This document shows positions 1 through 4,697 of a DNA stretch of 6,756 nt, piece after piece (position 1 is the stretch's first letter; every line of letters starts with the position of its first letter). The DNA comes from CAYZEE01 sp964477485. GTDB lineage: Bacteria > Patescibacteriota > Microgenomatia > Levybacterales > UBA12049. The translations under genes and the position numbers were made by a program. The stretch covers positions 1-6,756 of the forward strand of contig CAYZEE010000047.1 in NCBI GenBank assembly GCA_964477485.1. Reading direction: 5' to 3'. A model generated the notes under the pieces. It made no database searches. It was given only the letters and a program-made list of their open reading frames with translations, and was not told the DNA's origin.

Positions 1-54
1 TAGAGCGCGCGCTTTGGGAGCGCGAGGCCACCCGTTCAAGTCGGGTATCCCCGA
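1..54 (+). tRNA. tRNA-Pro (anticodon UGG), 3' part only
   Basis: The window opens inside a tRNA gene. Visible parts: the end of the D-arm (TAGAGCG), an anticodon stem CGCGC/GCGCG (8-12 with 20-24) closing the loop TTTGGGA with anticodon TGG at 15-17, a five-base variable region, a T-arm ACCCG/CGGGT (30-34 with 42-46) around TTCAAGT, and the 3' acceptor strand ATCCCCG (47-53) with discriminator A54. G72 and A73 fit the bacterial proline tRNA identity set. The 5' half lies outside the window. The gene is followed by CTG, not CCA, because the mobile element entered right after the first C of the CCA; the missing CA is found at 6706-6707 beyond the right end of the element. The tRNA should still work if CCA is added after transcription. 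Confidence 0.93.
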
Positions 55-1555
55 CTGAAATCGAAGAGGCCGGAGTCGCCTCCGGCAAGGCTCGCGCGGT
101 GCGGGCGCGCGAGACGGCTGCAAAGCCCTGACGAAACTCGGCGGCGAGCCGCCTATCAGATAAAAAGAAGTTCGAGCCGATACGTTTTGCGAAGATGGCC
201 ATATCTTCGCAATTATTTTTTGCGCGCGCGATTTTTTCGCATTCTGACGCAGTTTTGATAAACTCTTTCATAGGTTCAATCCACAACAAACCTCCGGCTT
301 CCAGTTTGCCTATCATTTCTTGTAGTTTTATTTTCTCCTCGAAAAACTGATTTTTCTTTTTCTTGAATGTTTCTGTATCAATAACCTGATCGAGATAGCT
401 ATCCAGAAGAATATTTGCTTTTCGATCAATATCCGCAAGCTTTAGTTTTAATCTTTGAATGGTTGTTTCTGCCGATTGTTTTTCTGTTATCTCATCCCGA
501 TCAATCCATTTATTCCACTGATCTGCCCATGACTGTGGGAGTGAAACGCTTTCCAGAATTTGCCGAAGTTGATTTTTAACATCTAACTCTGTGACCGGCT
601 TCTCATCACACGGTTTTAACTTTTTGGTGCAACGATAATAATTGTAGGTCATGATTCTGCCTGTACGTGGATAATGCTTCGTATGGGTTTCTGCCGTAAT
701 CGCTGCACCACAATTCCCACACCGAGCCAAACCGGAAAACGCAAACGAATGACCGTTTTTTTGAGGCCTCGATATTCTTTTAATTTGCTTTTGTGCTTCT
801 GCGAATAATTCTTTGCTGATAAAACACTCATGCCCGCCGTCGTAATATTCATCGTTGAAGGTAATAATGCCAAGATAAAATTTGTTTGCAAGATGATGGT
901 GAATAGAATCAATAAGCCATGGTTTGCCGCTTTTTCTCGTTAATCCATACGTATCCGCCAAATATTGAGCAATGGAAGTGAACGAACAATTTTTCTGTAC
1001 AAACATTGAGAACATTTCCTGAACAATCTTGGAAGTAACTGGATCAACATCTATTCCTCTAGTTTTTGGGTTATTCACATACCCAAATGGAGCTTTTAAG
1101 GGAAGAACGCCATTGCGAAGTTTTTGTCTCTGCCCGCGCCGCACATTTTCGGAAAGATTGTCGACATAATATTTTGATTGACTAAACGCAATAGAAAGCA
1201 TGAATTTTCCCTGCGGCGTGTTCTCAAACCAAAATGTGGGAAACTTCAAATCTACTAGTTTGCCAATATCAAGAAAGTAGACAATCTTTCCACCGTCCAT
1301 TGAATTGCGGGCAAGGCGGTCGGGGTGCCAAGCGACTATTCCGTTTGCTTCTCCTTTTTCAATTTTCTTAAGTACCTCTGCAAACTGTTCTCGTCCTGGC
1401 ATTTTGGCTGTTTTTGCTTCGGTGATAAACTCGACAATCTCTAAATGTTCTTTCTTGGCAAATCCCTTGAGTTCGGCAATTTGAGCTTCTATGGAAAGAA
1501 TTTGCCGATCTGCTTCGTCTCTGGATTTTCGACAGTACGCAATATATTTATTCAT
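2..1555 (-). CDS. Large serine recombinase (integrase), 3' end open at window edge
   Basis: The frame from ATG at 1555 gives at least 518 residues with no stop before the window edge. The N-terminal resolvase domain (about 1-145) shows the nucleophile motif CRKS (Arg9, Ser11), the helix RQILSIEAQ (18-25) and the arginine motif WHPDRLARN (76-84). The recombinase domain starts near RRGQRQKLRNGVLPLKAPFGY (139-159). A zinc ribbon follows with Cys279, Cys282, Cys309 and Cys316, then a charged coiled-coil (about 360-420). It should integrate and excise the element at tRNA-Pro. The conserved part ends near GSNFFL (460-465). From residue 468 the frame enters repeat L, crosses the core at about 500 and continues antisense through the tRNA. 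At the circular junction the same frame would instead stop after eleven different residues (see 1592-1774). No clear Shine-Dalgarno precedes the ATG, but there is no competing in-frame start just upstream. Confidence 0.93.
   Translation of the reverse strand, partial: MNKYIAYCRKSRDEADRQILSIEAQIAELKGFAKKEHLEIVEFITEAKTAKMPGREQFAEVLKKIEKGEANGIVAWHPDRLARNSMDGGKIVYFLDIGKLVDLKFPTFWFENTPQGKFMLSIAFSQSKYYVDNLSENVRRGQRQKLRNGVLPLKAPFGYVNNPKTRGIDVDPVTSKIVQEMFSMFVQKNCSFTSIAQYLADTYGLTRKSGKPWLIDSIHHHLANKFYLGIITFNDEYYDGGHECFISKELFAEAQKQIKRISRPQKNGHSFAFSGLARCGNCGAAITAETHTKHYPRTGRIMTYNYYRCTKKLKPCDEKPVTELDVKNQLRQILESVSLPQSWADQWNKWIDRDEITEKQSAETTIQRLKLKLADIDRKANILLDSYLDQVIDTETFKKKKNQFFEEKIKLQEMIGKLEAGGLLWIEPMKEFIKTASECEKIARAKNNCEDMAIFAKRIGSNFFLSDRRLAAEFRQGFAAVSRARTARALPEATPASSISVGDTRLERVASRSQSARS
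52..55 (+). other. Left attachment core (attL), CGAC
   Basis: This is the crossover region between the tRNA-Pro 3' end and the left element end. CGAC is shared with 6702-6705 and, on the other strand, with 1736-1739. To its left the sequence is tRNA; to its right it is identical to the central junction copy. The exact cleaved dinucleotide cannot be told from sequence. Confidence 0.75.
52..153 (+). repeat. Left-end repeat L (102 bp), outer copy
   Basis: An inverted copy lies at 1638-1739, identical except at one base (122 against 1669). The repeat is a series of hairpins: CGA/TCG at the tip (52-63), GCCGGAG/CTCCGGC (69-75 with 80-86, loop TCGC), CTCGCGCG/CGCGCGAG (91-98 with 106-113) and GGCGGC/GCCGCC (140-145 with 148-153). 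The repeat ends exactly where the last hairpin ends. It also encodes residues 468-501 of the recombinase on the minus strand. Confidence 0.95.
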
Positions 1556-1591
1556 AGGCAGTTTTGTATTCTCTTCACGAACGATTAGTGA

Positions 1592-1618
1592 GTGAGAAAA
1601 TTTTTGCGGGGTCGTTTG
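1592..1618 (+). repeat. 27-bp inverted repeat flanking the central junction, left arm
   Basis: The 27 bases match the reverse complement of 1876-1902 at 25 positions; the shared core contains AAAATTTTTGCGGGG. The two arms frame the inverted attP-like block symmetrically. Recombination between them would flip the block into the orientation expected for a simple tandem integration. Both arms may be the same stretch of recombinase 3' coding sequence (reading K-I-F-A-G). Confidence 0.85.
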
Positions 1619-1637
1619 TTCTTTTTCCTTTTCCGTT

Positions 1638-1739
1638 GGCGGCTCGCCGCCGAGTTTCGTCAGGGCTTCGCAGCCGTCTCGCGCGCCCGCACCGCGCGAG
1701 CCTTGCCGGAGGCGACTCCGGCCTCTTCGATTTCAGTCG
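1638..1739 (-). repeat. Left-end repeat L, inner inverted copy
   Basis: This is the reverse complement of 52-153 with a single mismatch. Together the two copies form 102-bp terminal inverted repeats around the recombinase gene. It abuts and shares the core (1736-1739) with the inverted right-end repeat at 1736-1832, so on the minus strand the region reads right end, core, left end. Confidence 0.95.
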
Positions 1740-1740
1740 A
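1736..1740. other. Central attachment core, attP-like junction in inverted orientation
   Basis: GTCGA lies where the inverted L repeat meets the inverted R repeat. On the minus strand the flanks read ATAACTCGACTGAAATCG, exactly the sequence expected when the right end (6705) is joined to the left end (52). It is therefore an intact junction of element ends inside the element, facing the wrong way for a simple tandem array. The core here lies in the palindrome TCGA (1737-1740). Confidence 0.8.
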
Positions 1741-1832
1741 GTTATATCTAAAAGTTAGAACCAGCTTTCAGTAAGCTCGCCCCGCTGTGCGGGGCTCGCT
1801 GTCAGCGCGGCGCCCCCCCCGCCGCGCTTCCG
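1736..1832 (-). repeat. Right-end repeat R, inner inverted copy (97 bp)
   Basis: This is the reverse complement of 6610-6705, with one substitution (TGTGC against TGCGC in the loop of the GC hairpin) and one length change in a C run (8 against 7). With the outer copy it forms terminal inverted repeats around the restriction-modification cargo. It contains the same four hairpins as the outer copy. Confidence 0.95.
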
Positions 1833-1850
1833 AACGTGTTGACTCGAACG

Positions 1851-1874
1851 GGAAAAATCTTCACAGATTTCTCC
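1851..1874. other. Hairpin between repeat R and the controller promoter
   Basis: AAATCT (1855-1860), loop TCAC, AGATTT (1865-1870), extended by GGA/TCC after one mismatch. No T-run follows on either strand, so it is not a standard terminator. On the minus strand it lies inside a possible recombinase 3' remnant. Confidence 0.5.
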
Positions 1875-1875
1875 C

Positions 1876-1902
1876 CAAACGTCCCCGCAAAAATTTTCCC
1901 AC
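1876..1902 (-). repeat. 27-bp inverted repeat flanking the central junction, right arm
   Basis: Partner of 1592-1618 (25 of 27 bases match after reverse complementing). Read on the minus strand it gives GKIFAGTFGEK and leads toward repeat R, mirroring how the other arm leads toward repeat L. This again suggests the 3' end of a recombinase gene next to an element end. Confidence 0.8.
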
Positions 1903-1903
1903 G

Positions 1904-1936
1904 TATTCCATTTTGGAATATTACACTTTGGAATAT
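1904..1936. promoter_or_regulatory. Tandem C-box operators
   Basis: Two abutting 15-bp palindromes of the same build: ATTCCA-N3-TGGAAT at 1905-1919 (perfect) and ATTACA-N3-TGGAAT at 1920-1934 (one mismatch). The first extends to a perfect 17-bp palindrome, TATTCCATTTTGGAATA. Paired operators just upstream of a small HTH gene that precedes a restriction gene are the hallmark of controller-protein autoregulation: a strong left site activates and a weaker right site represses at high dose. The perfect site is upstream and the imperfect one is promoter-proximal, as expected. Confidence 0.8.
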
Positions 1937-1941
1937 ATCAT
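1913..1941 (+). promoter_or_regulatory. Predicted promoter of the C-R operon
   Basis: TTGGAA (1913-1918), 17-bp spacer, TATCAT (1936-1941), then about 19 bases to the ATG at 1961. The -35 sits inside the first operator and the second operator fills the spacer, so protein bound at the second site would block RNA polymerase. Confidence 0.55.
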
Positions 1942-1960
1942 AGATAGAAGAAAGCACAAT

Positions 1961-2188
1961 ATGTCTAAATCCTTATATTCAAATGAGCAGAAAAATATCG
2001 CCAACAAACTAACAAAAGCTAGAATGGAAGCCAAGCTAACTCAATCCGCCGCCGCCATTAAACTACAAAAATCACAATCTTATATATCAAAAGTAGAATC
2101 GGGACAAAGACTGATTGATATTGTTGAATTAAAACAATTCGCTCGGTTGTACAGCAAAAAACTAAGCTATTTTATGGAGGGATTATGA
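1961..2188 (+). CDS. Controller (C) protein of the restriction-modification system, Xre-type HTH
   Basis: A 75-residue protein that is almost entirely one Xre/Cro-type helix-turn-helix domain (about residues 11-70): helices with KLTKARMEAKLTQ, then SAAAIKL and the recognition-helix region SQSYISKVESGQR. Size, fold and position fit C proteins, which bind operators upstream of their own gene and delay nuclease production after the system enters a new cell. The ATG at 1961 is chosen because it starts right before the HTH domain and follows the tandem operators and predicted promoter. A longer frame back to 1787 would run through repeat R and the operators. A weak purine run (AGAAGAAAG) precedes the start. 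Its stop overlaps the nuclease start as ATGA, implying translational coupling. Confidence 0.87.
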   Translation: MSKSLYSNEQKNIANKLTKARMEAKLTQSAAAIKLQKSQSYISKVESGQRLIDIVELKQFARLYSKKLSYFMEGL

Positions 2189-3042
2189 AACGAGAAGAGA
2201 TAACCAAATTCATAGTGGGCTTGGTTGACAAAAACAGTGCATCGTTCGCTGATTACGCAACCGAGTTGGAAAAAATAGTTGGAGCAATGTCTTTAGATGA
2301 AATCAGAGAGAGCTTGCTTGAGTGCGGAGTCATTCCTGAATCATATGGGCATGATTCTACGGAAGAAAAACTTTATTCAAAATATTCTGATATTTTGCTA
2401 GCTAGAGCCTTTTCATTTATGGGTATTGATGCAAGAGTTCTAAAAGAACGAGCTGATGCGGCTGATGTAGAAGGACACACGCCAAAGTACACAATTGTTG
2501 CCGATGGGAAAGTTTTTAGATTAAGTCGCACGGCGAAAAATCAAAAAGACTTTAAAGTGGAGGCCCTAGATAAGTGGCGAAAAGGAAAGAAGTATGCTTG
2601 TTTAATTTCTCCCTTATACCAATATCCCAAAAACAGTAGCCAGATATATCGTCAAGCAATTGCTAAAAACGTTACACTCCTGTCATATGCACATCTGTAT
2701 TTTATTTTATTACATAAAGAAGCCAACAAGTTTAACTTCGAAAAACTTTGGCAGGTACCTAGAAGTTTAAAAGGTGCTAAAGATGCAAAAATATATTGGA
2801 TAAAGATAAATGGAACATTGTGTAATATTTTAGGTAAGAAAAAGTCTGATTGGGACGAAATAAAAGAAATTGAGAAACAAGCATTAAAAAGATCGGCTAA
2901 AGAAGAAACAGCCTATATCAATGGTAAAATTGCCGCTATAAAGTCTCTCACACATGAGCAGGCAATCGAAAAACTAATTAAGTCTGAAAAACTTGATAGT
3001 AAAATTTTGCAAATAAGAAAAATATCAAACCTAAAGGAGTGA
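2185..3042 (+). CDS. HindIII-like type II restriction endonuclease (predicted site AAGCTT)
   Basis: A 285-residue protein I recognise as a homologue of R.HindIII (300 residues). The blocks VADGKVFRLSRTAKNQKDFK (105-124), EEKLYSKYSDILLARAF (60-76) and QYP..SQI(Y/F) match the HindIII sequence as I remember it, some of it residue for residue. The PD-(D/E)xK active site is present: Asp94 in AADVE, then Asp107 and Lys109 in ADGK, corresponding to HindIII Asp108, Asp123 and Lys125. HindIII cuts A^AGCTT as a dimer; the same specificity is inferred from the close similarity around the active site, while the C-terminal third is more divergent. A good Shine-Dalgarno, GGAGGG (2176-2181), lies inside the end of the C gene. 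The 3' end overlaps the convergent methyltransferase gene by 12 bases. Confidence 0.95.
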   Translation: MKREEITKFIVGLVDKNSASFADYATELEKIVGAMSLDEIRESLLECGVIPESYGHDSTEEKLYSKYSDILLARAFSFMGIDARVLKERADAADVEGHTPKYTIVADGKVFRLSRTAKNQKDFKVEALDKWRKGKKYACLISPLYQYPKNSSQIYRQAIAKNVTLLSYAHLYFILLHKEANKFNFEKLWQVPRSLKGAKDAKIYWIKINGTLCNILGKKKSDWDEIKEIEKQALKRSAKEETAYINGKIAAIKSLTHEQAIEKLIKSEKLDSKILQIRKISNLKE

Positions 3043-4632
3043 GGTTTGCGAAAAATTATTTTCTACTGACTGTGACTTAACGACAGATCCCCCAGACAAT
3101 CTTCGTGAAGCAATATTCCAGTAATCTTTAGAAATATCAAAACCGATATATTTTCTTTTTAATCCCTTAGCTGCAACAATTGTCGATCCTGACCCCATAA
3201 AAGGGTCCAACACAACTTGACCTTCTGTGGTAACAAGCTTAATTAAATATTCAAGAAGAGAAACAGGTTTTTGAGCTTCATGCAATCCGTTTTCGCCATT
3301 TGCAAATCCAAACTTGAGGATATTAGTTGGTGACTTTCCATCAATTAAGCATGCTTCTATGTTCATAGCCCCTAAATTATTTTTTAAAACATTATCTGTA
3401 ATTGTTAGCTTATAGGGCTTAAATAACCATGCCACGGGTTCATACTTTGGCGCTAAGTTTCCAAGTTTCCAACCAGCCCATTTTTCTGCTTCTTTCACCA
3501 TGCCACGCTTAAGAAAAATGTTACTTATTTCCTGAGCCCTATGATGGGCGCTTGGCTTTTCCCAAGCTAAAATATCACGAAGTAAAAAACCGCTATCTTC
3601 AAGCGCAATAATGGCTCTATGTAAAGTTCTTCTCGCTCCAAAAATAAACAGACTACCACCTTCTTTGAGAACAGGAAATAATTTAGTTCCCCATGAATAA
3701 CACCATTGTTGATATTCTTTAAGAATGTTTCTGTCAGCGCTTGACCATCCATTGATTGGCTTACCTCTCCTTTTAAATGCTTTTTTACCAATTTGGGCTG
3801 GAGACTGCCCAAGTAAGGCAGAATTTGTATTGGCATGAAGCACATCCCACTCATCAAGTGATATTCCATAAGGAATATCAGAAAGAACTAAGTCAACTGA
3901 ATTTTCCTTAATCCGATCAAGCAAATCGATTGCATCACCACAAAGGATCTGATTTTCTCCAATAGTGTCTTCCTTTGTTTTGTCTAAAATTCCATTCGAA
4001 GTAGGATGAGAATCCTGCAAATTGAATGGCTCTGTGGTTAAATTTTTTATAATATCAATCACAACCCCCTGAATGATTAATTTTTTTGGGTCAACGAATA
4101 TAGGGGAATATGTTGGATTTGCAGGCTGAAGGCGAATTTGCGTTTTCTCTCTATATATTTTTTTAAGGGTTACTTCTTCGTTATTGATAAGTGCGATAAC
4201 TTTTTGACCATCCTCCGCAGTTTGCTGTGAACGCACAATTACAACATCACCATTATTAATGTTTTCATCAATCATACTTTGACCAACAACTTTTAATGCA
4301 TAAAGATTTTGAATATCGTTCCTAAGATTTGTTTGAGGAACAGAAATAATCTCTCTATCTTCTACAGCTAACATGGGCTGCCCTGCAGATATACGCCCTA
4401 AAATTGGAATTTGTATCATTGCCTGAGACTCATACACGTCAATACTTCTGGGTGAATTTTCCTCTTTTTTAAGATAACCCATTACTTCAAGTGACTTAAC
4501 GTGATGATGTGCAGTAGAAACAGAAGATAAACGAAGGTGCTTCTTAATTTCCTCAAGAGAAGGCGCATACCCCTTTTTTTCGGCGAAAGACTTGATAAAG
4601 TCCAAAACTTGTTTTTGTCTTTTTGTAAGCAT
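3031..4632 (-). CDS. LexA repressor-DNA methyltransferase fusion, partner of the HindIII-like nuclease
   Basis: One 533-residue frame with two complete modules. Residues 1-198 are a full LexA: winged HTH (TKRQKQVLDFIKSFAEKKGY, then VSTAHHHVKSLEVMGYL) and an S24 self-cleavage domain with scissile Ala83-Gly84 (GRISAGQP), nucleophile Ser119 (GQSM) and Lys157 (EVTLKK), almost the numbering of E. coli LexA (84/85, 119, 156). After a polar linker (about 199-226) comes a beta-class amino-methyltransferase: motif IV SDIPYG (251-256), the block FKRRGKPINGWSSADR (286-301), the probable target-recognition region, and the AdoMet motif I DPFMGSGST (476-484). It is predicted to methylate adenine in AAGCTT. 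No methionine lies near the domain junction, so the enzyme is not simply started separately. The motif IV variant DIPY replaces DPPY. The promoter overlaps short repeats (4634-4691), so autorepression is likely; SOS cleavage would detach the HTH. Confidence 0.94.
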   Translation of the reverse strand: MLTKRQKQVLDFIKSFAEKKGYAPSLEEIKKHLRLSSVSTAHHHVKSLEVMGYLKKEENSPRSIDVYESQAMIQIPILGRISAGQPMLAVEDREIISVPQTNLRNDIQNLYALKVVGQSMIDENINNGDVVIVRSQQTAEDGQKVIALINNEEVTLKKIYREKTQIRLQPANPTYSPIFVDPKKLIIQGVVIDIIKNLTTEPFNLQDSHPTSNGILDKTKEDTIGENQILCGDAIDLLDRIKENSVDLVLSDIPYGISLDEWDVLHANTNSALLGQSPAQIGKKAFKRRGKPINGWSSADRNILKEYQQWCYSWGTKLFPVLKEGGSLFIFGARRTLHRAIIALEDSGFLLRDILAWEKPSAHHRAQEISNIFLKRGMVKEAEKWAGWKLGNLAPKYEPVAWLFKPYKLTITDNVLKNNLGAMNIEACLIDGKSPTNILKFGFANGENGLHEAQKPVSLLEYLIKLVTTEGQVVLDPFMGSGSTIVAAKGLKRKYIGFDISKDYWNIASRRLSGGSVVKSQSVENNFSQTSLL

Positions 4633-4633
4633 G

Positions 4634-4691
4634 TTGACTTTTAATCTTGATTCTATATACTACTATAAATCGAAAGTAAATCGAAAGTCAA
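4634..4691. promoter_or_regulatory. Interlocked divergent promoters of the LexA-methyltransferase and SEC-C genes
   Basis: Minus strand: -35 TTGACT (4686-4691 reversed), 18-bp spacer, -10 TATAGT (4662-4667 reversed), leading to the ATG at 4632. Plus strand: -35 TTGACT (4634-4639), 16-bp spacer, -10 TATACT (4656-4661), leading to the ATG at 4698. The two -10 boxes touch back to back as TATACTACTATA, so the two polymerases cannot bind together. Outer arms form a 12-base imperfect inverted repeat (4634-4645 with 4680-4691, 10 of 12). Both hexamer pairs are near consensus, so these should be strong promoters when free of repressor. Confidence 0.75.
4667..4688 (+). repeat. Two tandem 11-bp repeats AAATCGAAAGT, candidate LexA operator
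   Basis: AAATCGAAAGT occurs twice without a gap (4667-4677 and 4678-4688), one DNA turn apart. The pair lies in the -35/-10 spacer of the methyltransferase promoter and at the expected transcription start of the SEC-C gene, so a protein bound here would shut both. It does not match the classical LexA boxes of E. coli or Bacillus. I saw no copy at the C-R promoter. Assignment to the LexA module is inference. Confidence 0.6.
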
Positions 4692-4697
4692 TACTCT

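Larger units (their letters stand above)
1592..1774 (+). pseudogene. Remnant of a recombinase 3' end reading through the central junction
   Basis: The second copy of repeat L (1638-1739) brings a duplicate of the recombinase tail, RRLAAEF-like through SSISV, which then reads ELYLKVRTSFQ and stops with TAA at 1772-1774. Just before the repeat, 1594-1632 resembles the end of the recombinase: in another frame it reads EKIFAGSFVLF, compared with IFAKRIGSNFFL in the intact gene, and the DNA shares the pattern GG.TCG...TTCTTTTT. I read this as the 3' scrap of a second recombinase gene whose body is lost. It shows what the recombinase C-terminus would be in the joined (circular) state. It is not an independent gene. 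The remnant reading is inference; the duplicated tail is direct. Confidence 0.5.

Noticed and set aside
649..912. An 87-codon open frame on the minus strand.
   Set aside because: It lies wholly inside the recombinase gene in another frame, while the recombinase frame shows a continuous family match there.
1564..1758. A 64-codon open frame on the plus strand across the inner L repeat.
   Set aside because: Mostly repeat sequence in a frame that does not continue the recombinase; its first half is better explained as a recombinase remnant.
1787..1960. A 58-residue N-terminal extension of the controller protein from an upstream ATG.
   Set aside because: It would translate repeat R, the hairpin, the C-box operators and the promoter; the HTH domain starts right after the ATG at 1961.
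3567..3869. A 100-codon open frame on the minus strand.
   Set aside because: Out-of-frame shadow within the methyltransferase coding region.
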